In this document: positions 26,551 through 35,441 of the stretch, in pieces
How the letters are laid out: each line of letters starts with the position of its first letter
Numbering within the stretch: position 1 is the first letter of the stretch
From: JAUIAI01 sp963732405
GTDB taxonomy: Bacteria; Pseudomonadota; Gammaproteobacteria; Burkholderiales; Burkholderiaceae_E
Direction: 5' to 3'
Assembly: GCA_963732405.1 (NCBI GenBank)
Contig: CAVSZG010000001.1
Location: 1,798,001-1,862,000, forward strand
DNA length: 64,000 nt
Program-made: the position numbers and the translations under genes
The notes under the pieces: model-generated
What the model was told of the DNA's origin: nothing
Seen by the model: only the letters and a program-made list of their open reading frames with translations
Databases searched by the model: none

Positions 26551-27876
26551 ATGCCTGTTGCCACCAGCCTGGACGATCTGGTCCAGCCCGGACGCGTCCA
26601 TCGCTCCGTCTATACCAGCCAGGCAATCTTTGATCTCGAGATGAGCCATATCTGGGAACGGATCTGGGTCTATTGCGGTCACGAGAGTCAGATCCCCAAA
26701 CCCGGCGACTACTATCAGGTGCGCATCGGCCGGCAGGATCTGCTCATGGTGCGTGGCAACGACGGCGCGGTGCGCGTGCTCTACAACCGTTGCCCGCACA
26801 AGGGCGTGCAACTGGTGGGCAGTCGCAGTGGCAACACGGGGCATACCTTCGTGTGCTCCTACCATGCCTGGAGTTTTCATCTCGACGGTGCGCCGCGGGC
26901 GGTGCCGCTGGCGGGTGGTTACGAGGGCACCGGCTTTGGCATCGGTAGTCCGGACTGCCGGATGATGGCGGCGCCTCGCGTGGAGAGTTATCGCGGCTTT
27001 GTCTTTGCGAGCCTGGCCCGCGAGGGGCCGGACCTGGCGACGTTTCTGGGCGGTGCCCGGGTCGCATTCGATGACATGTGCGACCGCGCGCCCGAGGGCG
27101 AGGTCGAGGTGGTGCCGGTGTGCCACCGGGTGATCCAGAAATCGAACTGGAAGTTCTTCATGGAGAACCAGCTCGATGCCTTGCATGCATCGGTCACGCA
27201 TCAGTCCACCGGCATTCCGGCCAAGCGGGTCGAAAAGCGTCTGCGCGAGTCCCAGGGCAGTGCGCCCCTGCATCTGCATTATCTGTCGGCGTTCGCGACC
27301 AGCTTCGATCAGTGGGATTCGGTGCAGACCGTGAATTTTCCCAACGGCCATGGGATTCTGAAGTCATACATGGGTCTGCGCCCGACCGACCCCGATACGG
27401 TGGAGTACGAAACCGCGATGAAGCGGGCCTATGGCGACGACAAGGCCGAGCAATATCTGTCGCGCAGCATCCATCATTGCCTCGTCTACCCTTATCTGTC
27501 GGTGCAGTCACCCTTGCAGCAGATCCGGGTGCTCAGGCCGATCGGCCCCGATCAGACCTTGTCCGAGATCTGGCATTTCCGGCTCAAGGGGGCACCCGAG
27601 GCGATCTACCGTCGATCGCTCTGGTATTACAACCTGGTGAATTCACCCTCGACCATGATCAATGCCGATGATCTGGAAAACTGGTCGCGTGCGCAGCGCG
27701 GCCTGAGTTCGCATGGCGCCGACTGGGTGAGCATGCACCGCAATCTCGGACGCGATACTGAAGAAGACGGAATCCTCTATTCCAACAACGGGACATCGGA
27801 GGTCGTCGTGCGCAATCAGTTTCGTGCCTGGCAGGCCTACATGGCTGATGCGCTCACCGCGCAGCCGTCAGCCTGA
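26551..27876 (+). CDS. Rieske non-haem iron ring-hydroxylating dioxygenase, alpha subunit
   Basis: The 441-residue catalytic subunit has the Rieske [2Fe-2S] ligands Cys81-x-His83 (NRCPHKG) and Cys102-x-x-His105 (CSYHAW). The mononuclear iron site is Asp209, His212 and His217 (NQLDALHASVTH), with Asp373/374 (NADDLENW) as the likely third ligand. It inserts O2 into an aromatic substrate. ATG 26551 has GGAG 8 bases upstream; the in-frame start at 26467 lies in the promoter. The beta subunit follows 34 bases later. No ferredoxin or reductase is adjacent, so electrons must come from elsewhere. The substrate is unknown; the nearby TRAP transporter suggests an organic acid. Confidence 0.95.
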   Translation: MPVATSLDDLVQPGRVHRSVYTSQAIFDLEMSHIWERIWVYCGHESQIPKPGDYYQVRIGRQDLLMVRGNDGAVRVLYNRCPHKGVQLVGSRSGNTGHTFVCSYHAWSFHLDGAPRAVPLAGGYEGTGFGIGSPDCRMMAAPRVESYRGFVFASLAREGPDLATFLGGARVAFDDMCDRAPEGEVEVVPVCHRVIQKSNWKFFMENQLDALHASVTHQSTGIPAKRVEKRLRESQGSAPLHLHYLSAFATSFDQWDSVQTVNFPNGHGILKSYMGLRPTDPDTVEYETAMKRAYGDDKAEQYLSRSIHHCLVYPYLSVQSPLQQIRVLRPIGPDQTLSEIWHFRLKGAPEAIYRRSLWYYNLVNSPSTMINADDLENWSRAQRGLSSHGADWVSMHRNLGRDTEEDGILYSNNGTSEVVVRNQFRAWQAYMADALTAQPSA

Positions 27877-27910
27877 GTCACCCCATCACAGCCCATAGCG
27901 GGAGAACCCG

Positions 27911-28537
27911 ATGAGTTCAAGTTCCGTCGAGAGTGCGCTTGGCAAAGCCGTCGTGATCGAGGCGATCGAAGACAACACCGGCGCGAGCGCCATCGCGCCC
28001 GATCGCTGGGGCCGGCAGAAATTACCGGCACCTGGCTACGTACCGCAGGCCTGTCCGATCGAATTCGCCGCCCGTTTGGAGATCGAGCATTTTCTGTATC
28101 AACAGTCGGCGATGCTCGACGCGAAGGACTGGAACGGCTTCGTCGATCTGTTCACCGACGACGGCCTGTACTGGATGCCTGCCGTGCCCGAACAGACCGA
28201 CTGGGAAGGCTTTCCTTCAATCTTCGTCGAGGATCGTACGATCATGTCGATCCGTGCCGGGCGGCTGCAGCATCCGAATGCCTGGTCGCAGGATGCCGAA
28301 TGGGGAACCCATCACATGGTCGGCAACCTGGTGGTTGAATCGATCGATACCGGCACCGCCCAGGTATATTCGCGCTTCACGATGATGGAGCTGCGACGCG
28401 ATTCGATCCGCCATTTCGGTGGCAGCTATCGTCATCAATTGGTTCGGGATGCCGGCCGCTGGCGCATTCGTCATCAGCGGGTCGATCTGCTCAATGGCCA
28501 GGCCGCATTCGACTACGTGTTGCAGGCCTGGGTCTGA
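27911..28537 (+). CDS. Ring-hydroxylating dioxygenase, beta subunit
   Basis: The 208-residue protein has the NTF2-like fold of small dioxygenase subunits: IEFAARLEIEHFLYQQSAML, DGLYWMPA, WGTHHMVGNL and IRHQRVDLLNGQAA. It stabilises the alpha3beta3 hexamer and has no cofactor. The first 45 residues are a longer-than-usual hydrophilic leader. GGGAGAA lies about 8 bases before ATG 27911. It is convergent with the TRAP transporter genes, ending 30 bases from the DctM stop. Confidence 0.93.
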   Translation: MSSSSVESALGKAVVIEAIEDNTGASAIAPDRWGRQKLPAPGYVPQACPIEFAARLEIEHFLYQQSAMLDAKDWNGFVDLFTDDGLYWMPAVPEQTDWEGFPSIFVEDRTIMSIRAGRLQHPNAWSQDAEWGTHHMVGNLVVESIDTGTAQVYSRFTMMELRRDSIRHFGGSYRHQLVRDAGRWRIRHQRVDLLNGQAAFDYVLQAWV

Positions 28538-28567
28538 GCGGGCGCTGAGCCCGGCGACCGGCCGGCC

Positions 28568-29872
28568 TCAGGGACTCGCGGTGCCGGGCAGCCAGAGCAC
28601 GAACTGTGGCCACTGCCAGATCAGGGCGATGCACAAGGCATACGAGGCGAAGAAATAGCCCACGCCCCGGAAGATCGTTGACACGGGAATCTCGGGCGAC
28701 ATGGCGCGCACGATGAACACATTCACACCCACGGGCGGGGTGATCGCGCCCAGCGTGGTCACGATCGTGATCAACACGGTGAACCAGGTCGGGTCGTAGC
28801 CCAGCGCCAGGGCGAGCGGAAAGAAGATCGGCAGAGTCACGACCAGAAAACCAAGCGCATCCATGATCGCGCCGCCGATCAGATAGATCGCCACCACCAC
28901 GAGCAGGATGACTGCAGGCGCAACTGGCAGGCTCGCGGCCCAGTCGGCGAGTGCGAACGGCAGGCGCGACACCGTGAGAAAGCGGCCGAACACCACCGCG
29001 CCGGCGATCATCAGTACGACCATCGCGGACAGGCGCAGCGTTTCTTCGACCGCCTTGCGGATCGCGGTCAGACCGAGTTTGCCGCGGACCACGCCGATCA
29101 CCAGTGCGCCGAACGCACCGGCCGCTGCGGCTTCGGTCGGCGTGAACAGACCCAGGTACAGGCCGCCGATCACCAAACCGAACAACAACAGGGTTTCGAC
29201 GACGCCCGACAGCGATCGCAGTCGCTGCGCCCAACTCGCCACGGGACCACGCGGACCCATCGCGGGCTGGACAGCGCAGATCGCCATGGCGGTGGCGATA
29301 AGCAGCACCGTCAGGAGCAGACCCGGCACGAGTGTCGCGAGAAACAGGCGCAGCAGCGATTGTTCGGTCTGCACGGCAATCACGATGAGCACCACGCTGG
29401 GCGGAATCATGACGCCCAGGGTGCCGCCGACCGCGACCGCGCCCGCACTCATGGCCGGCGCATACGCGTAGCGACGCATTTCGGGCAGGGCAATCGTGCC
29501 CATGGTGGCCGTGGTAGCCGAATTGCTGCCGCAGATGGCCGAGAACCCTGCTGAAGCCGCAATCGTCGTGGCGGCCAGTCCGCCCGGGAACTGACCGACC
29601 CAGTGGTAGGCGGCGCGATAGAGTCGTTCGGTGATGCCGCCGTGATAGGCCAGTTGTCCCATCAGGACAAAAAGCGGAATCACCGACAGGCCGTAGGCGG
29701 AAAACTGTTCCCAGAGATTCGAGGCGATCAGATGGGTTGCCGCCGTGGGTGACAACAACACCGCATTGCCGATCAGTCCGGCTGCCAGCATCGCGATGGC
29801 GATCGGCAGGCCCGATGCCATCAGCAGGAACATGCCGACCAGGCCGATGATCGCGATCAGGGATGCATCCAC
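28568..29872 (-). CDS. dctM: TRAP transporter large permease (DctM)
   Basis: The 434-residue membrane protein has about 12 hydrophobic segments and the DctM-type stretches SAICGSNSATTATMGTIALP, GTLGVMIPPSVVLIVIA, LFTPTEAAAAGAFGALVIG and LGAITPPVGVNVFIV. A GTG start at 29872 is chosen, with GAAGG about 8 bases upstream and just 22 bases after the DctQ stop. An in-frame extension to 29989 would overlap DctQ. It drives Na+- or H+-coupled uptake, usually of carboxylates. Third gene in the DctP-DctQ-DctM order. Confidence 0.93.
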   Translation of the reverse strand: MDASLIAIIGLVGMFLLMASGLPIAIAMLAAGLIGNAVLLSPTAATHLIASNLWEQFSAYGLSVIPLFVLMGQLAYHGGITERLYRAAYHWVGQFPGGLAATTIAASAGFSAICGSNSATTATMGTIALPEMRRYAYAPAMSAGAVAVGGTLGVMIPPSVVLIVIAVQTEQSLLRLFLATLVPGLLLTVLLIATAMAICAVQPAMGPRGPVASWAQRLRSLSGVVETLLLFGLVIGGLYLGLFTPTEAAAAGAFGALVIGVVRGKLGLTAIRKAVEETLRLSAMVVLMIAGAVVFGRFLTVSRLPFALADWAASLPVAPAVILLVVVAIYLIGGAIMDALGFLVVTLPIFFPLALALGYDPTWFTVLITIVTTLGAITPPVGVNVFIVRAMSPEIPVSTIFRGVGYFFASYALCIALIWQWPQFVLWLPGTASP

Positions 29873-29894
29873 GGCTAAGCCTTCGGAAAATGGA

Positions 29895-30419
29895 TCAACG
29901 CGGCGCGCTGGATTCTGGCGATGCGGGGCGAAGGCTTCGGCCGAGCGCCTCCAGGGTGTCGACGGCATGGGCCAGCGCCTGGCCGGCAAAGCCCAGCAAC
30001 ATCAGGAACACCCAGGGGTGGACGATGACCTGCAAGGTTTCGGAGAGCGAGTCGCTGTCCTTCAGGCCGATTGCAAAGTCCACCAGGTATCGGCAGATGA
30101 GCGCGAACAGCACCGTGGCAAACAGGGACTGCACCAGGCTGGCCAATGCCGCGGCGCGGCCCTGCAGTCGATCGGCAAACAGGGTCATGCCCACATGACC
30201 GCGGTGTAGTTGCACATAACCCAGCGCCAGCCCCATCGATGCAGCGGACAGCCAGCCGATGATCTCGTAGCTGCCGGGAATCGGGCGACCGACCGTGCGC
30301 GTGGTGATGTCGACGACAGTGACCAGCATCATCGCGAAAAGCGCGACGCCCGCCAAGGTCGCCAGCACGGTATTGACCAGACGGTTGAACGCCGTCAGCG
30401 CCTTGATGAAAGCTGGCAT
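29895..30419 (-). CDS. dctQ: TRAP transporter small permease (DctQ)
   Basis: The 174-residue protein has four transmembrane helices, starting MPAFIKALTAFNRLVNTVLA. Family-typical segments are DITTRTVGRPIPGSYEIIGW and LALGYVQLHRGHVGMTLFAD. It pairs with DctM to form the membrane part of the transporter. It lies between the frameshifted DctP gene (30 bases upstream) and DctM (22 bases downstream), so the three are one operon. Confidence 0.92.
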   Translation of the reverse strand: MPAFIKALTAFNRLVNTVLATLAGVALFAMMLVTVVDITTRTVGRPIPGSYEIIGWLSAASMGLALGYVQLHRGHVGMTLFADRLQGRAAALASLVQSLFATVLFALICRYLVDFAIGLKDSDSLSETLQVIVHPWVFLMLLGFAGQALAHAVDTLEALGRSLRPASPESSAPR

Positions 30420-30449
30420 CGATGCAGTCGTGTCGCGACCCGCCCCGGC

Positions 30450-31470
30450 CTAGCGGGCGAATTCCTTGGCCAGCGCACGCGCCCGATCAACATATTGCTG
30501 CGCAGGCAGGCCCTTGGCCGATGCGCTGGCGATCCATTCATCAACCATGGGCGCGAGTTTGGCGTTCCAGGCCTCGCGCTCGGCGTCAGAGAAGCCCCAC
30601 GACCTTGAGTTTATGTTCGGACTTGGCCCAGGCCATTGCGCCGCCCACGTTGTCATTGTCATGATATTTGCCGGTCCACGAGGACATCTCGAGGGCGAGT
30701 TCATCGATCACCTGGCGAACCTTCTCGGGCAGTCGGTTCCAGCGCTTCAGATCCATGACCGCCGCGAAGGTCACGACCACGGTCGGAAAATCGGTGACAT
30801 AACCCAGTTGTTCGGCAAGCCGGAAGTCCTTGAGCACTTCACGCGAGGTCATGTTGCCCTCGATCACGCCGGTCTGCACCGCCTGCGGCACTTCGGGCAT
30901 GGGCATACCCACCGGCGCGGCCCCGAGTTTTTCCAGGACGGGCACACCGGTACCGGCGGCACGCAGCTTCATCCCGGCCAGATCCGCAGCGCTGGCAACC
31001 GGTCGACGCGACTGGATATAGCCGGGCTCGGTCGTGAACATCGCGATGATTTTGTATTTGGCGAACTCGGCCGGCTTCATTTCCTGGGTGAGCTTGAACA
31101 GTGCCTGGCTGGCGGTGGTTGAATCGCGAAAACCCAGCGGCAGCGAAAACCCTGCGGTGAGCGGAAACCGCCCCGGATCATAAGAGGGCGCACCAAGGCC
31201 GATGTCGGCCACGCCCTTGAGCACGCCGTCGTACATATCGCGTGCACCCAGCAGGGTCGAACTCGGGAAGGTCTTGACCTCGACAGCGCCATTGGTGCGC
31301 TTGGTGAGCTCATCGGCCCAGTGCTGCATTTGTTTGCCGGGAAACGTGCCGGCGGGCGCGAAGAAGGCATAGGTGAGCGTGATATCGGCGGCCACGGCGA
31401 GAATCGGCGTCGTACCCAGTGCAAGGCCCAATGCACCCATCAGACCATGGAAAATTTGACGACGCTTCAT
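30450..31470 (-). pseudogene. dctP: TRAP transporter substrate-binding protein (DctP), single frameshift
   Basis: From ATG 31470 (MKRRQIFHGLMGALGLALG signal, GGAG upstream) the frame encodes a DctP-family binding protein: FAPAGTFPGKQMQHWADELT, FPSSTLLGARDMYDGVLKG, MKLRAAGTGVPVLEKLGA. It stops early after KSEHKLKVVGLL. In the next frame the sequence continues as GFSDAEREAWNAKLAPMVDE and ends EFAR at 30450. One extra base in the GGGG run at 30596-30599 explains the break; with it removed the protein is about 339 residues, normal length. A homopolymer error is quite possible, in which case the gene is intact. Confidence 0.88.
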
Positions 31471-31608
31471 GAGTGGACTCCGCGAGGCAATGAGTGACGG
31501 GGTTGTTGAACGAACCACGATGGTCAGGGAATATAGGTGGCAACGGATTTCAAGTAAAGAAAATCCGCCGGCCGCCGAATCGGGCGGCCCGTGGTCAGGT
31601 CCTTTTGT

Positions 31609-32391
31609 TCAGCGCGGCGCCATCCGGATCGCGCCATCCAGGCGCACGCACTCGCCATTGAAGTAGCCGTTGGTGATCATCAGTTCGGCCAGGGCCGCAT
31701 ATTCATCCGGGTGGCCCAGGCGCTTTGGAAACGGCACCGACGCGGCCAGGGCTGCCTTGACATGCTCGGGCGCGCGCTGCAGCAGCGGCGTGTCGAAAAT
31801 GCCCGGCAGAATGGTGTTCACGCGAATACCATCATTCATCAGGTCGCGGGCGATCGGCAGCGTCATGCCGACGATGCCGGCCTTGGAGGCCGAGTACGAG
31901 GCCTGACCAATCTGCCCGTCCTGCGCGGCCACCGAGGCCGTGTTCACGATTGCGCCGCGTTCGCCATCGTCCAGCGGTTCCAGATCGAGCATGCCCATGG
32001 CCGACTTGGCAATGCAGCGGAAGGTGCCGACCAGGTTGATCTGGATGACGCGATCGAATGCATCGAGTGGAAAATGTCGGGGCGCGCGAGTCTCCTTGTC
32101 CCGGCTGGCGGTCTTGATCGCACCACCCACGCCCGCGCAATTGACCAGGATGCGCTCCTGTCCATGGGCTTGCCGCGCTCTCGCAAAGGCGGCATCGACT
32201 TGTGCATCGGCGGTCACGTCGACCTTGCAGAACACGCCACCCAGCTGCCTGGCGAGTGCTTCACCCTGTTCGGTGTTCACGTCGAACAGCGCGACCTTCA
32301 CGCCATGTGCGGCAAGCTTTCGTGCGGTGGCTGCACCAAGGCCGGAGGCGCCGCCGGTGATCACGGCGGCGATGGTGTTGTCCAGTTGCAT
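31609..32391 (-). CDS. SDR-family 3-hydroxyacyl-CoA dehydrogenase (type II-like)
   Basis: The 260-residue short-chain dehydrogenase has the nucleotide motif TGGASGLG (12-19), NCAG (84-87) and the catalytic Ser about 153, Tyr166 and Lys170 (YSASK). The C-terminus CVRLDGAIRMAPR is the hallmark of the type II 3-hydroxyacyl-CoA dehydrogenase subgroup. It would oxidise 3-hydroxyacyl-CoA with NAD+. ATG 32391 is chosen; upstream in-frame residues overlap the thiolase end. The thiolase lies 25 bases upstream in the same direction, the expected partner in beta-oxidation or side-chain degradation. Confidence 0.9.
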   Translation of the reverse strand: MQLDNTIAAVITGGASGLGAATARKLAAHGVKVALFDVNTEQGEALARQLGGVFCKVDVTADAQVDAAFARARQAHGQERILVNCAGVGGAIKTASRDKETRAPRHFPLDAFDRVIQINLVGTFRCIAKSAMGMLDLEPLDDGERGAIVNTASVAAQDGQIGQASYSASKAGIVGMTLPIARDLMNDGIRVNTILPGIFDTPLLQRAPEHVKAALAASVPFPKRLGHPDEYAALAELMITNGYFNGECVRLDGAIRMAPR

Positions 32392-32416
32392 AAGAGGCTC
32401 CTTGTCGATCGATGGG

Positions 32417-33652
32417 TCAGAGGCGTTCGATAATGATCGCGGGCGCCATGCCGCCGGCCGCGCACATCGTGACCAGGCCACGGCGCAGGTCGCGACGTTC
32501 GAGTTCGTCCAGGAGCGTGCCGATCAGGATGGCACCGGTCGCGCCGATCGGGTGGCCCAGTGCGATGGCGCCGCCGTTCACGTTGACCTTGTCGCGGTCC
32601 AGCCCAAGGTCGCGGATGAATTTTTCGGACACCACCGCAAATGCCTCGTTGATTTCAAACAGATCGATGTCGTCCAGCGTCAGCCCGGCTTTGTCGAGCA
32701 CCTTGCGGGCGGCCGGAACCGGCGCGTTCAGCATGAGCGTGGGACAGTCGCCGATATTCGCCGTTGCGACCACCCGTGCGCGCGCCTTCAGGCCGTGCGC
32801 CTTCGCATACGCGGACGATGCGAGCAGCAGCGCGGCGGCGCCGTCGACCACGCCCGAGGAATTGCCCGCATGATGCGAGAACTGAATCTCGACATCCGGG
32901 TATCTGGCCTTGATCAGGCTGCGATAGGTATTGCCGCTGTCGTCCAGTTCCACATCGGCAATGGCCGCAAAGGCGGGCTTGAGCTGGCTGAGTCCCTCGG
33001 CCGTCGTGCCGGGACGAGGGTATTCATCACGATCGAGGGCGAGGCTGCCATCGGCCCGATACACCGGCACCAGGCTGCGCGAAAACCAACCGTTCTGAAT
33101 GGCGCGGGCCGCGCGCGCCTGGCTCTGGGCGCCGGCGGCATCGAGTTGCGCCCGGCTGATACCCTCGATGGTTGCAATCGCATCGGCGCAGATGCCCTGA
33201 TGCGACTGAGGATGGGAGGCGCGCAGTCGCCGATTGCCACTGTCGATCATCAACGGACCGTCACTCGTGCGCCGGCCCTGCATCGACATCATCTCGGTGC
33301 CACCGGCAATCACGAGATTTTCCATGCCCGACATGACCGAGGCCGCGGCCATCGCGACGCTGGTGATGCCTGAGCCGCAGAAGCGATCGAGGGTGACGCC
33401 GCTGGCGCGCTGGTCGTAACCCGCGTCCAGCGCCGCCATGCGCGCGAGATCGCCGCTCTGGCCGGCGACCTGGGCCGAGGTGCCCCAGACGATATCGTCG
33501 ACATCGGCCGTATCAAAATCATTTCGTTCGGCCAGGGCCCTGAGCACGGTGGCCCCCACGTGCTGCGGATGCATATCGGCCAGTGCGCCCTTGCCCGGTT
33601 TGCCGATGCCTCGCGGCGTGCGGCAGGCATCGATGATCAGTGCGTCGCTCAT
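32417..33652 (-). CDS. Thiolase (acetyl-CoA acyltransferase)
   Basis: The 411-residue enzyme has the nucleophilic Cys92 (LDRFCGSGIT) and the C-terminal motifs NVNGGAIALGHPIGATG and MCAAGGMAPA, with the general-base Cys. It cleaves 3-ketoacyl-CoA with CoA to shorten the chain. ATG 33652 has GAGGAG about 6 bases upstream; an extension to 33712 is not needed. It is followed by the hydroxyacyl-CoA dehydrogenase, so two consecutive beta-oxidation steps are encoded together. A link to the dioxygenase and TRAP genes next door is possible but unproven. Confidence 0.93.
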   Translation of the reverse strand: MSDALIIDACRTPRGIGKPGKGALADMHPQHVGATVLRALAERNDFDTADVDDIVWGTSAQVAGQSGDLARMAALDAGYDQRASGVTLDRFCGSGITSVAMAAASVMSGMENLVIAGGTEMMSMQGRRTSDGPLMIDSGNRRLRASHPQSHQGICADAIATIEGISRAQLDAAGAQSQARAARAIQNGWFSRSLVPVYRADGSLALDRDEYPRPGTTAEGLSQLKPAFAAIADVELDDSGNTYRSLIKARYPDVEIQFSHHAGNSSGVVDGAAALLLASSAYAKAHGLKARARVVATANIGDCPTLMLNAPVPAARKVLDKAGLTLDDIDLFEINEAFAVVSEKFIRDLGLDRDKVNVNGGAIALGHPIGATGAILIGTLLDELERRDLRRGLVTMCAAGGMAPAIIIERL

Positions 33653-33857
33653 GGTCTCCTCGTGATGTGATGGTCGCGGCGCGACCGGGGTGGGCGGCCT
33701 CGAGGCCGTCAATGCAGATGGTAAGGCTTTCCGGGGGTTGGCCCCGGATCGCTCATAATCTGCATCGATGCCGGGTGTGCGTTGGCCGTGTGATCCAATC
33801 GGGGTTCAAATGACAGACAGGAATTCGCCGACCGGCTGTTATGGGCCGGGCTATCGG

Positions 33858-34766
33858 ATGCAGCGACGGCACTTCTGCCTGGCCGGCGCGGCCAGCATGG
33901 CGCTCGCTGCCTGCGCGGTTCGCCCTGACCATCCGGTGGATCAGATCCGGGACACCTCGTCCGGTGTGAGCCTGTCGCCAGCCGAGCTTGCTGCGCGCAT
34001 CGGCGCCAGCGACATCTGCCTGATGGGCGAGTTGCATGACAATCCACATCATCATTCGCGGCGAGCCGGCTTGCTTTCGTCTCTGAGTTCAGGGACACCC
34101 GTCGTGGTTGAATATCTGCCGCAAGACGCCCGGCCGGTCTTGCCATTGGCACCGGATCGCGCTGACCTGCTTGGCAGCCTGTCGGCTCAGGGCTTTGATG
34201 CCCGGGCCTGGCAATGGCCTTTGCACGCCCCCTTGTTTTCCGCCATGGTGGACCGAGGGCATATCGTGGTCGGGGGCAACCTGGCGCAGCAGACGGCCCG
34301 CGACGTTGCCCGCAATGGCGCGTCGGCGTTGCCGCCTGAGCTCAGGAGGGTGTTGGATGCCGCCCCGCTGGATGCTGCCGCGGCCAGGTCGCTCGACGAC
34401 AGTCTCATTCAGGGACATTGCGGCCATCTCACGGCCGCGCGACTGCCCGCCATGGGTTGGGCACAGCGGGGTCGGGATGCCGCCATGTACGCGACCATCG
34501 TCGAGCAGATGCAAAAGCGGCCCGCCCAGCCGGCCACGGTTGTTTTGTTGGCGGGCAACGGTCATGTCCGGCGCGACTACGGTGTCGCCCAGTTGCTGCG
34601 CATGCTGCAGCCCCAGTGGCGGGTTCTGTTGATCGGCTTCGCCGAGTTGGGCGAGACCTTGCAGGAGACGGACGATCGCAGCTACGACATCGTCTGGCGC
34701 ACGCCGGCGGCCGACCGGGAGGACCCGTGTCTGGCGTTTCGATCGATGCCTCGCCCGACGCGGTGA
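33858..34766 (+). CDS. ChaN-like (Tiki/TraB-type fold) lipoprotein
   Basis: From ATG 33858 (MQRRHFCLAGAASMALAAC) a lipoprotein signal with a twin-Arg start ends at Cys19. ATG 33810 in frame would lengthen the n-region, which is also acceptable for a Tat signal. The mature part matches the ChaN/haem-binding-uptake family: ICLMGELHDNPHHHSRRAGL with its Glu and His residues, VVVEYLPQDARP, and AGNGHVRRDYGVAQLL near the C-terminus. Known members bind haem or act as metal-dependent proteases (family knowledge). Outer-membrane haem or iron-related work is inferred. It diverges from the thiolase. Confidence 0.82.
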   Translation: MQRRHFCLAGAASMALAACAVRPDHPVDQIRDTSSGVSLSPAELAARIGASDICLMGELHDNPHHHSRRAGLLSSLSSGTPVVVEYLPQDARPVLPLAPDRADLLGSLSAQGFDARAWQWPLHAPLFSAMVDRGHIVVGGNLAQQTARDVARNGASALPPELRRVLDAAPLDAAAARSLDDSLIQGHCGHLTAARLPAMGWAQRGRDAAMYATIVEQMQKRPAQPATVVLLAGNGHVRRDYGVAQLLRMLQPQWRVLLIGFAELGETLQETDDRSYDIVWRTPAADREDPCLAFRSMPRPTR

Positions 34767-34814
34767 TCAGCAGGAATATCGGCCGAGGGCGTGGTCACGA
34801 TGACTGCGGTCGTA

Positions 34815-35231
34815 CTACTGAGCGTCGTCTGGCGGAATCGCCGCCGGGTCCATCCAGAACGCCCCCCAGAGGTGGCCATCGGGGTCGGAGAGATCGCGCG
34901 CATACATGAAGCCGAGGTCTTGAACCGGATTCACGTCGGCCTGGCCGCCATGGGCCTGGGCCGTGATGTTCATGGCATCAACGGCCTCGCGGTTCTCGAC
35001 GGCCAGCGAGAGCATCATCGAACTCGATCCGGCTGGCGACAAAGGCCGTTGGGTGAAGGTGCGCCATTTCTCATGAGTCAGGAGCATGGCGTAGATGGCT
35101 TCGCTCCACACCATGCACGCAGAAGCATCATCGCTGAAATGCAGGTTCTGGCCGAATCCCAGGGCTTTGTAAAATCGGATCGATGCCTGCAGATCGGTGA
35201 CGGGCAGGCTGACGAAGATCATTTTTGCCAT
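34815..35231 (-). CDS. VOC-family (glyoxalase/bleomycin-resistance fold) protein
   Basis: The 138-residue protein is one VOC unit: MIFVSLPVTDLQASIRFYKA, LGFGQNLHFSDDASACMVW and LGFMYARDLSDPDGHLWGAF. The conserved DPDGHLW ending supplies the metal-ligand region. The subgroup is similar to the PhnB-less lactoylglutathione-lyase-like relatives with unknown substrates. It stands alone, convergent with the ChaN-like gene. Confidence 0.88.
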   Translation of the reverse strand: MAKMIFVSLPVTDLQASIRFYKALGFGQNLHFSDDASACMVWSEAIYAMLLTHEKWRTFTQRPLSPAGSSSMMLSLAVENREAVDAMNITAQAHGGQADVNPVQDLGFMYARDLSDPDGHLWGAFWMDPAAIPPDDAQ

Positions 35232-35441
35232 GAGTTTGCCTCGACGATGGGTTGGCGTTCAGCAAGTGTCGGCTTACCGGCCGGTTGACGCAACCGCCCA
35301 CCAGCGCGGTGTCGGATACGGTCACCGCCTTGACGGGGGCGTCGGTGGCTGGTGAAATCGCGCACGATCATCCGGTCAAGCATCCATGACGCTACCTGAC
35401 ACCGCTCAAACGCCCGGGTCCCGCGCCCGGGCCATTGTTCC

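Noticed and set aside
33790..33820. T-loop-like GGTTCAAAT
   Set aside because: The flanking bases do not form a T-arm stem and no acceptor or anticodon arm is present, so it is not a tRNA.
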